Below, one piece after another: positions 1 through 11,992 of a stretch of 64,000 bases of DNA (position 1 is the stretch's first letter; every line of letters begins with the position of its first letter). This DNA comes from Rhynchopus euleeides (lineage: Eukaryota > Euglenozoa > Diplonemea > Diplonemida > Diplonemidae). A program made the translations under genes and the position numbers. The notes beneath the pieces were generated by a model. That model was not told where the DNA came from. It searched no databases and saw nothing but the letters and a program-made list of their open reading frames with translations. The stretch spans positions 2,372,727-2,436,726 of the forward strand of contig OY723248.1 in NCBI GenBank assembly GCA_963210315.1. The letters are read 5' to 3'.

Positions 1-2
1 AG

Positions 3-1481
3 GACAGCGGCTCTCCTGCACCACTGGCCAGGCACCTCTCGGACAAGGTCAGCCGCCCGGTGTCTGCCGACCCCTGCGGGACGGCAGAGAAGAGCAGCCG
101 GGCGCAGGGTGCAGGGGCACCGAAGAAGGAAGCAGGTGGGGACAGCAACGACCAGGGCGAGCCGCAGGTGTCGCCCTCCTCCTCGATGGTGTTCAACAGG
201 CTCAGCGCGTCGTTCGAAGTCAAGAGCGACCTGCTGCGTGTGGGCATGCTGAACTCGCTGCCCATGCCGAAGTCTGTCGGGGAGTGGACGAGCGACACAC
301 GACGGTGCAGCTCCGCACGTGTCCGCAGGCATCTCTCCATTGTGTCGCGGCTGGAGCGCAACGTTGCGACGCGGAAGCAAGAGCTGGACATCGACACCAT
401 GTTTGGCGCAGACAGCACGCCGCCCGACGTCCCAATCCCAAACGGCAGCAGTGCCACGAAGCGTGGGAAGAAGGGCCCCAGAGCACCCCACCCGGAGGAC
501 CGCATCTACGAACTGTCCGTGAAACACGCACAGGAGCGTGTCTCCGCTGCAGCCGAGAAGCTCGCCCTTGCCGAGGCGAAGCGGCAGCGGATGCTGCAGG
601 TGTTCGACACCCTGACACAGGTGTCGGTGGACGCAGTGCATCGCATCAACACAGCAGCAATGCTGGTGGACGAAGCCACCCAACAAACAGAGGAACGGTG
701 CCGCGAGATCATCGACACAGCCCCAGCAGAGCCGCTGCCGTTGACGGTGGGCGGCAAGCGCATGCCGCGGCGGGGCAGGCAGCGTCAGACAGTCCCGCAG
801 CAGGCGCCCCACCCCCCGTTCCTGACCACAGCGGCGCGGGGTGCGCCCGCTGCCATCAACCCGAAGTACTACTTCTCCCCGAAGAAGCGCGCAGCAGAGG
901 GGCCTCCTCCTGCACTGGGTGGTGCAGAGATGAGTCCGGATGTGCCCAGCTCAGGCGCAGGCACTGGGGTGCGCTTTGCAGAATCCGCGAATGTGGTTGA
1001 TAAGGAGCGCTTCGAGTCGCAGCGCACGATGCACGACTTGTTGCTGTCTATCGGCGAGATGGACGAGCGGGCACGTGACAGCTGGCGGCGTTTCTACACC
1101 TCTGACATGCATCATGCGAAGGCGAGGCTCGCTGCGGCGAACCCACGAAAGGTGCGTGTGCCGCTGCCGGACCACGCTTACCAAAGGGCGCGAGATAAGC
1201 GGCGGCAGTGGGTGGCCTCTTTGCACAGGCGCTGCAGCACAGCGCAGGGTGCTGCCTCTTCTCCGAGAATCACTGCTTCCCCACAGGGGCCCGCAGCCCC
1301 GGCGATCGACGGCGGGACCGGCAAGGCCCTTGTGCCCGCCCCCCCTGCCCCAGTGCCGCTCCCGCCCTGCAGCAGCATGGGTGCGTACACTGCGACAGGT
1401 CCCGCGAAATTTCCCCCAAAGCCGCGGAACGCGCATTCCAATGCTGCGCTGTATGCCTACAACATGCTGAAGTCGTGGTGA
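3..1481 (+). CDS. Hypothetical coiled-coil protein, C-terminal part (5' end outside window)
   Basis: The frame is open from the left edge to a TGA at 1479-1481, so the start codon lies upstream of the window. About 490 residues are visible. Codons are strongly GC-ending, which supports real coding. Charged, Ala/Glu-rich heptad-like stretches, roughly residues 110-135 and 165-240 of the visible part, suggest coiled coils. They are followed by a basic stretch (around KRMPRRGRQR) and a long Pro/Ala/Ser-rich low-complexity tail. No enzymatic motif, membrane segment or known domain is recognised. A cytoskeletal or scaffold role would fit a coiled-coil plus disordered architecture, but that is only a guess. 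The last residues end in an aromatic/basic YNMLKSW. No intron is needed within the visible part. Confidence 0.75.
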   Translation, partial: DSGSPAPLARHLSDKVSRPVSADPCGTAEKSSRAQGAGAPKKEAGGDSNDQGEPQVSPSSSMVFNRLSASFEVKSDLLRVGMLNSLPMPKSVGEWTSDTRRCSSARVRRHLSIVSRLERNVATRKQELDIDTMFGADSTPPDVPIPNGSSATKRGKKGPRAPHPEDRIYELSVKHAQERVSAAAEKLALAEAKRQRMLQVFDTLTQVSVDAVHRINTAAMLVDEATQQTEERCREIIDTAPAEPLPLTVGGKRMPRRGRQRQTVPQQAPHPPFLTTAARGAPAAINPKYYFSPKKRAAEGPPPALGGAEMSPDVPSSGAGTGVRFAESANVVDKERFESQRTMHDLLLSIGEMDERARDSWRRFYTSDMHHAKARLAAANPRKVRVPLPDHAYQRARDKRRQWVASLHRRCSTAQGAASSPRITASPQGPAAPAIDGGTGKALVPAPPAPVPLPPCSSMGAYTATGPAKFPPKPRNAHSNAALYAYNMLKSW

Positions 1482-2465
1482 GGGCCTGCTGCATGTCACA
1501 GTTCTTCGTTACAAACGGTTGGCAGAGGGTGTTCCTGTGTGAGTGGCCTGCACTGGCCGGACTGAGTGAGGTGAGGCCTCATCCCAACGCCTCGATACGC
1601 ATACGCGTGGTGAGACACCCAGTTTGGTTGGTATGGCCGAAGCACCAAGTCCGGTGGAAGCGGTCACGACATCAAAATTAGTAGTATTCTTGATCCGTAT
1701 GTCATTCTGAGTTGGGAGAAAGTGTCGGCCAGCCCCTCCTCGCCTAGGCTAGGCCAGGGCCGTATTGTTTGCTGCAACACGACTCCTGTGAGTGCTGCCA
1801 TCCGACATTGCAAGAATTACAGTGTGGTGGCCCTTCTGAGCCCCCTGCTGTGTAGCCCCTACCGCGGCGCAACGGGATGGTATCCGCCACGGGCATCGCT
1901 GTTGCCACAGAGGTGCTTGCCTGCGGATGCCTCCTGAGATATCGCCATCTCGTCTGCTGCTTGGGGTCTTCCTTCCAGAGCCCTCCCGGCACACGAGAGC
2001 TGACCCCTTATGGCCACTGCTGAAGTGCTGTGGCGGGTGCGAGGTTTGAAAGCCATGCGGAACGGTGCTGTCTTGTCTGATCAATGATTCTTGTGATCTG
2101 TTTGCGGTGGATGCACCGTTCTCACGGAAAGTGTTCAGATCTACAAAAGTTACAGTGGGGATCATCGGTATTCATGTAATGTTCACCGACACCTCACGCC
2201 CCAACGCGACCAGAAGGTTGCACAACAAATCAAGAGATCCTCCGACAATCCCTTTTGACTGATTCTTGCGAACACACCTCTTCAATGGGGCGGGAAGAGC
2301 CCCCGAATCAATAATCTGAATCGCCACATTGTCGGTTCACATATCACTTTCCGTTTCTCGCAATAGCTCCGTCGGAAAGTGAGATACACATCGCCACATA
2401 GACAGGAAGCTGGTCAAACCGAGACTTTGGCACCTGGTGGGGGGAGGTGACGCCGTGCAGGTAAG
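1482..2465. other. Intergenic region between coiled-coil gene and NDUFA5-like gene
   Basis: No supported gene. It should hold the 3' UTR of the upstream gene and the promoter and leader of the next gene. A CAG/GTAAG sequence at 2458-2465 matches a consensus splice donor just before the next ATG, so a 5' UTR intron is possible but unproven. Confidence 0.5.
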
Positions 2466-3948
2466 ATGTTGAGGCGCTGCATGCCCCGGTTGGGGCACTC
2501 GAACCCTGTTAAGGATAACAGGGGAAGCCGCGCCGGCCTCCAGTACGTCAGGCCCGACATGTCAACAAACCAGAACGCCAAGAGGACGAGGTGGACGGCA
2601 ATGTCAGAGGCGCACGACCCGCGTGTGACTCACAGCGCGGAGCCGTGGAACAACCCTCTGAAGCAGAGCACGGGTATCTCGGGGCTGATCGTCGACCACA
2701 GATGGCGCAAAAAGCTGATGATGCTGTACACCAACATCCTGAACGAGCTGAAGTTGATTCCCGAGGACAACATCTACCGCCAGGGGTGCGAGAACATCTA
2801 CCGCGAGTTCCTCAGAATTGTTTCCAATGTTGGCGACAATGACTGGGCCGTTGTGGAGCGCAAGATCGGACTGGGCCAGGTCGAGCAGCTGGTCCAATGG
2901 GCCATGGACGAGCGTGAGCTGGTGCAGTCTTACTCGGAGTGGAAGCTGTGGCTTATTCCCATCGAAACTGTGCGGGAGCTGGTGGAGGAGTCCAAGGCCG
3001 ACACTTTCTATGCCCGTGTGGGGCCTCCGGAGCCGTACCTCTCGGACGAAGAGATCTCGGACATGAAGAAGATCGACCAGCAGCGCATGGCTGAGGAGCA
3101 GAAGCACATCGCACAGGACCTGAAGAAGCTTGCAGGGAAGACGACGCGCATGATGATCGACGAGTCAGAGCAGCGTGAAAAGAAGCGCCTCGAGTACAAA
3201 GCGGCTGTCGAGGAGTACATCCGCGAGACGAAGCTTGGCAACAGCTTCAAAATTGCTTCCGACGGGTCGGTCAGCGGAGAATACAGGCCTGGCAACAACA
3301 CCCAGGTTCCGGTATGTGCCTGCACAACATCCCCACCCCCGATGTTGGTGTAAAACCCCCCAAAAAGTACCACTGCGTTCTGCACCCTTTTTTACTGCAA
3401 CATTGCTCCTGCCAGTGTCAACAAGATAGGAGGCGGCGCTTGGGCAGAAAATTCAACATCCTCATCAGGCTGCGGAGTACGATTTTGCCCGGATTTGGCG
3501 CACAAACAACAGCCCTATCTTTTGTTGTTGACCCCGTTTCCTTGATGCGTTGATATTCACACACACACCTCCTCGACCCCCTTTGCAGCAAATCAAGGAA
3601 GATGAAGCAGATGACCGGACGCAGATCAACGTGGCCAACAAGTACGACGTCGACCCTGAGGCGAAGCGCGCCGCCGTTGAGGACTGGAAGGAGACAACGT
3701 ACTACAGCAAGAGGTTCGGGAGCAAGACCGGCATCCCGCCGGGAGCAGACGGCTCACTTCCCCCGCGTGTTGCCAAGTGGGAGGCAGCCCGTGAAGGTGG
3801 ATTGTCCGTGACTGCGACGGCTGTCGACACGCCGCACGACGCACCCGGTGCACGCGCCAGCAAGAAGGGGCGCCGCATTGCCAAGTGGATCAAGCCGTCG
3901 GCCGGCCTGACCGCCACGCAGGAACAGCCCCCGCAGAAGCCCAACTGA
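2466..3948 (+). CDS. NDUFA5-like complex I accessory subunit (B13 family), two exons
   Basis: Exon 1 is 2466-3311 and exon 2 is 3589-3948, giving about 401 residues. Residues ~68-155 carry the NDUFA5/B13 signature: STGISGL near the start, a helix with LMMLYTNILNELKLIP, then Q-x-E-Q-L-V-Q-W, and the closing EWKLWLIP. Known family members sit in the matrix arm of mitochondrial NADH:ubiquinone oxidoreductase and are about 115-170 residues long. Here an acidic, helical, Lys/Glu-rich region and a basic C-terminal tail add more than 200 residues. The first 31 residues are Arg-rich with one acidic residue and GC-ending codons, so they could be a presequence; later starts at 2559 or 2601 are alternatives. 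The gene is unrelated to its neighbours. Confidence 0.88.
3312..3588 (+). other. Spliceosomal intron in the NDUFA5-like gene
   Basis: The donor is GTATGT at 3312 and the acceptor is CCCCTTTGCAG ending at 3588. It is phase 0 and 277 bp long. Splicing joins ...NTQVP to QIKEDEADD..., keeping the same acidic/basic composition. Stops appear in the intron if it is read through (TAA soon after the donor). This is the clearest intron in the window and the main evidence for nuclear eukaryotic DNA. Confidence 0.88.
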
Positions 3949-6219
3949 CCTGCTGCCGTTTAGATCTGCTGCTGCCTCCCACCCCCCCTGCAGCACACTG
4001 GCTGGCCTTTCCTCCACACGCCGCAAATGAAAAAGCAATGTTTGCGCTGGGACCATCAGGGACCGGCTTTTCCACCACGTATCTTTTGTGCAAAACATGC
4101 AGCGGCACACCTTTTTGTTGTTTTGTGCCCAGGCGATCGCATGAAAAGGGGTTGGGTGTGTGGGGGGGGGGAAGGGGGGTGAGGGGTGGTGGGGGGGGGG
4201 GGGGCGTCCGACTCGCCGAGCCCCAAATTACCGTACTGTGGCAGATGTTCGGATTTTGCTGCGTATGCACTGGAAGGGAGGGGTGGTGCGGTTGGATGGG
4301 GGGGGGGGAGACAGCGTCCGGTGCTCGGGCGGTGCTGTGCTTTTTGTTCTTCAGTCACTCTAACAACACCCCCTTCGCGCCCTGTGTGGAGTGGAGGGGT
4401 TGTATTCGAGAATCAATCCCCCCACACACCTCTCCCCTTTGAATGCGATTATTCCCTCCGCGGGGATAATCCCACTTTAGGCGCTTCGAGCCACACCCCC
4501 TCCTGACCCCCCCACCCCCGCGGCGCAAACGAATCGAAGAACACAGCTGTTTTTTTCTGAGTTTTTTTTGATGTCGATCCGTAATTTCGTTTCAGACCCC
4601 ACCCCCCCCATCTCCCCCACCCCCCTTCAAATAATTGTCGTGTCTCGACCCCATCTGCCCCCCCCCCCCCCCAAGCTGCCGTGCCCCACCCGCCCCCCCC
4701 CCCCCCCCGTGTAGGTTTCTGAGAAAAGGGTTTCAGATCAGCCCAGACGATCACCAGTCTCTCTCTCTCTCTCTCTTCCTTTAGGCGCTTCGAGCCACAC
4801 TCTCTCCCCCCCCCTGCAGTGCAGTGCAGTGCGCTCCACCCGACACCCCACCCGTGGAGGGCGAGGATTATTCGCGTGTGTGTGCCATGTGGTGTTGCTG
4901 ACGTGTTGACACTGCCACCACCAATCCCCTACAATGAGGGGAGTTCGGTCAGAAGCGCAGAACAGCGTGCCCTGTGTCCCCTGTGTGTGAGTCGCCTCAC
5001 AAAAGGGGAGCACAGAGCGAAGGCCACCAACAGGCTGTTCAGTGCAAGCAATGGCACTCCCTGCTGCACTCCTCCCTGCGCCCCGGAGCGAAGTGAATCT
5101 GCCCATCCCCCACAACCCCCCCCCTTTGTGGAGTTTTTTTGCCTCATTGCTCCCACACGCACAATACACGCCCTACCCCCCCCGCCCCGCCCCTCTTCCC
5201 CCCAACTACCACGATCTCCCAAATGCACCGGTGTGTGATATGGTCACACTATTGGTCCGCTTTTTGGGTAGCAAAGGGCAGCAAAATAAAGCAGACCTAA
5301 AAAAACAGGGTGTGTCAGTCAGTGGTGGTGTGCAGCTTGGGTGGCAAAATTTGCGTTGGGGTTTGAGATGGGTGGGGTGGGTGGGCAAGCCAACCGCATG
5401 TGTGGCCAGCACCGAAATCCGGCTGTGCCGGTCGGGTTGGGGAAGAAGGGGTTGAGAGTTGCCAGACGCGCCTGGTTTCGGGTATATTGTATGGATCTCT
5501 CTCCAATGCCGGGTGTGCGTACCCCTAACATTTCCTACGAAAACACGAGAGGGAACGGGGGCTGTGTGGCTGTGGTAGGGGGCGGGAGAGGGTGGGTGGG
5601 TGAGCGGCGTTGCATGTGTAGCAAAAACTCTGCGGTCGAGCCGTAAGTACGTACTGGGTATCTGTTCTGCAGACCGGTGTTCTCAGGGGGGGGGCCCTCC
5701 CCTCCCACTCGCCCCCCCCTTTCCCCCTTTTCTCAGCGACCCTCTGCATGCGCGTGGGCGACACCCTGCAACTCACCACACCACCACGCACCCCACCCCA
5801 CCGGATACAGGTTTTTATTGGTGGCATTTCTACCCCCCCCCCCCTCCTACCCCTGCCCCCACCTACACGCACACACCAACTGTGGATCTTGATCTTGCCA
5901 CCACCACCACCACCTCCTCCGCCTCCCTTTCACCCTCTTCCCTTTTCATTGTATATCATCTCTTTTGTCCCGCACTTCTTCTTCTGTTGACAGTTGTCGT
6001 GTATTATCGCTTCACCGCTTTCACCCGTTCATCCCGACGGGCTGTGTAAGGGAAAGGAGAAGATAGGGAGAGAGAGAGGGAGATACCGGAGAGTCCTTAT
6101 TTTGTTGTGCCGGGAGGTTGTTTTTTTCAAAAAAAAATATTAAACAGCGCGCATCGCTCCCCCCCGCCCCCTTTTTCCCGCTCCTCAAGAATTTAGGTGT
6201 CAGCACCTGAGACAGTAGA
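3949..6219. other. Intergenic low-complexity region rich in C and G runs
   Basis: No gene is supported. Many long ORFs exist on both strands only because C/G runs lack stops. A direct repeat (TTAGGCGCTTCGAGCCACAC) occurs at about 4477 and 4785. Short CT, CA and GA microsatellites are scattered through it. Confidence 0.6.
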
Positions 6220-6550
6220 GCAACCGTCACCGCCCTTCCTCCCCACCCCCCCGTTCCATCTCTCCCCAAAGCATCTCCCCCCCCCCCTCTTCTTCCCCCC
6301 GCTTTTGTTTCGGTGATTCCCCCCCCTCCTCTCTCTCTCGACCCATCTCTCTCTGATCTCCCCAGAGAAAACCTCCACCACCACCCATTCGCTTCAGAAG
6401 CGCCGTTTCAAACCATCTTCTCTCTTCTGTTCTTTTCTCCCCTCTCCGCCCGCATCTCTAACCTCGAACCCTAAGTAAAGACTGACATCACCTCCACCAC
6501 CACCACCACCACAACCGCCCCTCACACCACTCTCGCCTATTCACGTCACG
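6220..6550 (+). promoter_or_regulatory. Pyrimidine-rich leader upstream of the Gly/Arg-rich gene
   Basis: Almost continuous C/T sequence, ending in CACCACCACC repeats just before ATG 6551. The 5-phosphatase gene has a comparable C/T-rich leader at 50520-50654, so this may be a core-promoter or 5' UTR style of this genome. No TATA box is evident. Confidence 0.4.
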
Positions 6551-7309
6551 ATGTCCGGGCGTGATTCTCAGGAGAAGAGTGTTGCCGCTGCAGGGCGTGC
6601 CTCGGCTTCGGGGCAGTGGGGTGCTGGCGGGGAGGCGCAGCAGCAGGCGGCGCGGCAGGGAGGTGCTGGCGGCAGGGCCGCCGGCAGGGGGGGCAAGCAG
6701 AAGCAGGGGCGTGGCGGGGGGAGGCAGAAGCCCCGCTCTGCGAACACAAACCGGACGCAGCAGGACTTCTTCGATAAGATCGCGAAGCCGCTGCCCAAGC
6801 AGGGGGAGGCGAAGGGCGCGGCCGGCGGGGCCAAGCCGAAGGGGGGCTCTCGCGCTGCGGCGTCCCTCACCCCGCCCACGCCCACGCCCTCGACCCCGGC
6901 GCACTCCTCCGGCGCGCACACCGCAACGCCCCAAACCGCGCCGTCCCCCCCCGTCTCCCCGACCGTCCCTCCCCTCGAAACCCCGCTCCCCGACGCCGGG
7001 CCTGCGGATGCCGCTTCCGGCGCCTCTGCGCTGCCCGTGTTCCCCCAGGCTGCGGGTGGCGCGCCCCGCTGGGCCCCTGCTGCAGCAGGGTCGGCCGCAG
7101 CCCCAGCGATGCCCTGGGAGGCTGGCTGTGCCGAGACTGGGGGAGGGGGTGCAGCAGCCGTGGATGGGATGGCGGGCAGCTTCCACGACATGGTGTTCGG
7201 CGCTGCGGCGGGGGATGTCGTGGCGGACATGAATGGGGATGGGGACACGGACACGCCGGACGTGGTGCTGAGGCAGGTGCTGGCTGCCCTGTCTGAGGAG
7301 GACGAGTGA
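6551..7309 (+). CDS. Gly/Arg/Ala/Pro-rich low-complexity protein, unknown function
   Basis: Single exon of 252 residues; ATG at 6551 follows the pyrimidine-rich leader and the stop is TGA at 7307. Residues 20-62 are Gly/Arg/Gln-rich with several GRG/RGG-like turns, as in RNA-binding disordered regions. A short conserved-looking segment NRTQQDFFDKIAKPLPKQ follows at 67-84. Residues 95-165 are Pro/Thr/Ser-rich. The C-terminus is acidic and contains DMNGDGDTDTPD (226-237), which resembles a single EF-hand calcium loop (acidic or Asn at 1, 3, 5, 7, 9 and 12, Gly at 6), although no flanking E helix is visible. No family is recognised. The disordered composition fits an RNA-granule or adaptor protein, but this is inference. 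Confidence 0.6.
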   Translation: MSGRDSQEKSVAAAGRASASGQWGAGGEAQQQAARQGGAGGRAAGRGGKQKQGRGGGRQKPRSANTNRTQQDFFDKIAKPLPKQGEAKGAAGGAKPKGGSRAAASLTPPTPTPSTPAHSSGAHTATPQTAPSPPVSPTVPPLETPLPDAGPADAASGASALPVFPQAAGGAPRWAPAAAGSAAAPAMPWEAGCAETGGGGAAAVDGMAGSFHDMVFGAAAGDVVADMNGDGDTDTPDVVLRQVLAALSEEDE

Positions 7310-10300
7310 AGGGGTGCAGAGAGGGAGGAGGGGGGCTGAGCCCCATTTGATTTCTCGTCATGTTCGGATCGTGCGCTCGTGTGGAGCAGGATAGTGAAGT
7401 GTGTGTGTGTGGTGGGGTGGGGTGGTGTGGTGTGTGTGTGTCGCCCCACAGCCGAGAGCGGCGGTGCGGGGTGGTGTGTTCGATGCACTGTGCCCCCCAA
7501 GCCTCCGTCCTCCGTCAGGTAGAAGGGGGTGTCTGATTATCACATCAGGGGGCTGTGTGTCGGAGCGCCGCCGCATCGGAAAGGAGAGGCTGGGTTTTGC
7601 TGCTCAGAGCGGTGTGCTGCGGCACGTTTCTTACAATTTACAGTGAAGCTTGCGTTGTCACTCAGCGACAAAGGGGGAAAACGGGGTGGGCGGGGAGGAG
7701 CCGTGCAGTATCCGCAGTGTTTTTTTTGTATTGCTGTGAAAGGAGAAAGAACACGCAAGGGGCTGCCTATTCACGGCAAACGCCACCCATTCTTCAGGGA
7801 AAGAGAACTTGCACTCGCGAAGAGGGCGAATGAATGAACCGGAAGGGGGAGGTGTTTCCATGGTGCAGGAAGACCTGTGTGTGTGACGATGGGTTCGGAC
7901 GTGTTTCGTAAGCATTCCCGCCTTCGTCAGCTTCTGGAGCATCTAAAGAGCGCCCCCCCTCCCCCCCCCCACACACACACAACAAGTCATACCTGTCCAA
8001 ACGTTTGACACAAGCGAAGGCCCTTCACTCTTTTGCCTTCCGCCACGCCCGGGATGAATGCGGTGCAGAGCTTCTGATGTGGTACGCCACATCATGAGAC
8101 AAGAAGAACGCAGAATGAAGGCAACTCTCTATTTCTCTTGATTTCTCCCTGAAGATGCCCTCAGAACCTTCGCCAGCAGCCCTCTGTATGTGCTGCTGTG
8201 TCGATTGGGCGCCACAGGTCTTTCCTCTGGTCTGCGTCAGCAAACGATACAACCCTCTACACAACCGGCACGGGTCCGAGGTGATCTGGCTGCCATGCCT
8301 CAGGGGTCTACATAGGGCCGATCAACCTTCGTCAACCTTCCACACACAACCGGCACAGGTTTTCTTGACTGACCCAGAGCGGAAGGCCGTCATGAGGGGC
8401 TGCCATACTTTCTCGACTTATTGCATTCGTGTCATCAGCAAAGGGACCTTTTCCTCTCTCGAAAAGGGTTTCTCTGGCGAGCGAGAGGTGCTTGTCCTCC
8501 GTGGCTTGTGATTTCCTTGCTTGTGGACACACGGCTTCTTCCAGTGAGGTGTATGATTTTGCCTGGATGTAAGGATGGGGGCAGCGAACACGGGCCGCGC
8601 TCATGCCACACATCGTGACAACGGACAGGCGAACAGCCCTGCGTGTTGTCGCTTTTTGAGTGTGCATTCGAGCGGCAAGCCCACCCATCATGGTGCCTGG
8701 TTGGCCCTCCTGATGCTGTTTATACCATTCCCCGACTCAGAATAACCGAATGGAACCGAGGGCTGCCAGCCCTCCGGATATTTTGTTGAATTGCAAGGGA
8801 ACCAACAACGATCGAGGGGGGCTTGTGTGGTGTGAAGAAGCCCCGACCGTCCCGGAAGTGTTGGGAATATTTATTGCAATGTAAATTCTCACCGGCAATG
8901 ATGCGCACAACTCAATATCGGGAAGCTGGTGTTTAAGCTCTGCAAATGAGCTCAACAGCCACCGAAGGATTTGTGTGGAATCAGACAGGAACACAGCATC
9001 AGGTGAACAGGACGTGATAGGCAAAGTGGCAATTCTTCCGACGACCATCGCTCTCTATATGGAATAGAATGCCCTGCCGCAAACCCCTCAAACCCGCAAC
9101 GATAAATATCGATCAGCGCAAGTGGATGGCGAACAGTCCTTGTGCAGCCCTGCCCGTCAAGCGGCGTGCTTGAATCGGTGCCTCCCCCAAACGAACTCGA
9201 TTCAGAACCTTACGCGTGGTCCTTTTCGTACAGCCTCATCATGATGATCCCGGTCATCCGTGGGGTGGTAGCGGCCTGGATCAACCACCATGTCACAGTG
9301 TCGTTGTGAGGGGGTGCCTGCAATATGGCATCTTGTTGCGGGTGGAAGAAAGTAGCAAAGCCCAGCGATGATCCCGAGGGGGCTCGGACACCTCAAATAA
9401 GAGACTTCAACGCAACAGCACGCAAGCGGAGAGGGATCTGCTTAGGCTTGTGTCACGTAGGATTGCCTTCATAGTTGAGGCATATTTTCTTGGTCTTCAC
9501 GCACGATTCGTCGTCGTCTTTCCCTGAGATGTGTTTTGTTTTCTATTAAGTTGGGGGTGGCCCGGGGAGGGTGGGATCAATCAAACCGTGGCGGGATTCA
9601 CACGCGACATTACACCCCGGATTTCGCTGATTTTCTTCGAAGGGCACTCAGTGCAGGGAAGAAAGTGCCAACATTTCAGGACTCATTCTAATATTGCAGC
9701 AGAGAACAGTGAGCGCCCTCACAAGTAAAATCTGGCGTCACACCTTGGCACAGCTTTTGGCACATGGTGAGGGCGCTCCGTTCCCTTTTTTGTTTTGCCC
9801 CCTCCTCCTCCTCCTTCCCCCGCCACCCCATCATGTCAGCATTTGGAAGTCAATTCAAAAAGCGCACAAGAAGGGCACAGTCACTCTGGCATCCTTACCC
9901 TTCTGAATGACGGGGGGTGGGACACAGAATGAATTTACTTTACGTGACAGTGCAGATCACACCACTGAGCATCGCGCTCGGTGTGCTATGCACTACTATG
10001 AAACTACTCATGTGAAGGTGTACACGAGGGGGGGGGCTGTTGGAGACACAGCCAATAATCGTTCAAAATCGTCCAATTCTACATGCAACCCGGCCGCCTG
10101 GCGGCGACTGCCCTGATTAGTCCGGTCCTGGGGTCTGGCGCTCTGCGCTGGCCCTCACAGGGCTGGGCTGTGGGCAACCTTTTTAATTCCCTTCGACAAA
10201 CGATGGTTCAAAGTGAGGGGGGAGGGGGGGGGGGATCACTGCCAACAATCGTTCACAAACCGTCCATCCTCTCCCAGCCCCGCCCACACCTACCCACCCA

Positions 10301-11992
10301 CCCCTCAAACCAGAGTGTCGGTTATTGTGTTCTCCGTTTTATAGCCGTGCATCGCTCGCTCCCTCTTGTGGTGAATGGGAACAGCTGCAGGCGCAGCATG
10401 TTTCACCACAGCCCCCCCTCCTCCCCACCCAGCCCCTCGCAGTGCATGCGCACCGTCGGGGGGTGGGGTGGGGCCGGTTGTTCCCCTCCCCCGTATCAAG
10501 ACTGAGCTATCCGCCAGAATATGTTGCCAGGCATGTCTTTCTTTAGGAAATACCCTATTACCCTTTCCCCTTCAGCATGGGGCGGACTTGTGTTTCCGAC
10601 AAAAAGAAATAACTCACGAGCAAATAGCCCCCCCCCCTTTCCCCCGCCCCCCTTTTTGCATCTTCCTTCTTCGGACACTCCGCTTTTTACCCCCTCACCC
10701 ACCCCATGTCCCCTCCTCCCCCCCCCCCCCCCCCCACCTTTCTCCCCACCGCCTTGAGGCACACGCCATTGCAGCAGATGGCAGAGGGCGGAGCTTCGTG
10801 TTCAAACGCCGTTTCGGTCTGCTGGGGCGCTTCGCCACCCAACCTGGCGCATGTCAATCTTTCAAAAGCGTGGCGCAGTATTGTGTGAGGAATGCCAAAA
10901 GGCAGAGCATTCCCTCCCGCCACCCCTTGTGTGAGGTTGGTTCGTTTTTTTTGCAGTTCTTTGGAATAGTGCGCTGCTCTTTCCGTGTGCTGTCCGTGAT
11001 CTCACCAGCACTGCTGGGGCAGCATCTACCGCAGAGAACAACACCCACTTCTGTGTGAACAACACGGGGTGAAGCCGGGGGTGGGGAGGGTGACCCCCCA
11101 CCTGACTGGTGTCTCCAAACGAGGACTCGCTAGCTAACGCCAGTTTGTCGCTGGAATCGGAAAACCTGGAAAAAGAAGGGGGGAGGGGGTATGTGTATGG
11201 TGAACGAATGGAGCAGGAATGGGTTGAAGCGTGAGTAAAGCACCACAGCCCTGTTCCTGCCCCCTGCGGCTCCCATGCCCCCTCTTTTGTTCCCTTTTGT
11301 GTGGTTTGTCGTGTCTGGATGTGCTCCAAAGTATCGTGAATCGTTTGGCTTTCACTTCCCTTCCCAAGGGGGAGGGCGCTCCCCATCAAGGCTTTCCTGC
11401 CAAATTCAGCAAGATAGGCAGCGGCTCAAATGGTTGGGGGAAACCCATCAAGACAACAACCAAAGCCATTCGGGAGGGGTGCGCTTAAACTCTTCACCCT
11501 GCTCGCCCCCCCCCGGTTTTTTTTGAAAAAAATCGAACGATTTTTTGGGCAAAAGGTGGAACCTCTGCTGCGCTGGCCCCTCCGCTAGAAGCACCAGACC
11601 ACCCGGGCCTCACCTAAAGAAAATATCGTCTGTACGGGCAACCGCCCCAAGTTTCTTCGGTGCCCCTCTCTCTTCTTCTGTTCCGCACATTGCCAGGCAA
11701 TTCCTTGCTCGCAGAACGTACCACTGTTGATTCACAGCCCAGTCCCTCCTGCAGCCCCGCAGGGGACAGCGCATCTACCAATCGAAGAGAACGGGGTGGT
11801 GCTGAGATTGGTCTGGCTGTGTGTGTGACGCCCTGCATGCGTGTGTGGCTGTCTTTGTGGAAGTGCCAAGCACAATCAACGACTCGAAGGAACTGACGAG
11901 AAAGGCAGATCGGGTCGGGTCTCGTGGATCGCCCAGCTCCCTTTTGTTCGTCGCTTTTCAATTCTGCCTGTTTTTTTTATGTCCGCTTCATG
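7310..11992. other. Intergenic region without a recognisable gene
   Basis: Only short or low-complexity ORFs are present, and none shows a domain or convincing codon bias. Seen: GT- and CA-rich microsatellites (7400-7445, 7965-7982), C/G runs, and a short inverted repeat AGCGCCCTCAC (about 9707) / GTGAGGGCGCT (about 9766). A small gene with introns cannot be excluded. Confidence 0.5.

Noticed and set aside
2470..2520. tRNA-like B box (GGTTCGAGTGCCCC) on the minus strand
   Set aside because: The T arm does not pair and no cloverleaf can be drawn; it lies in the likely coding start of the NDUFA5-like gene.
4100..5900. Many overlapping ORFs on both strands
   Set aside because: They arise from poly-C/poly-G sequence lacking stop codons; products are Pro/Gly/His/Thr runs without domains.
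6749..6800. PCNA-interacting (PIP) box in the Gly/Arg-rich protein (TQQDFF)
   Set aside because: The spacing does not fit Q-x-x-h-x-x-F-F.
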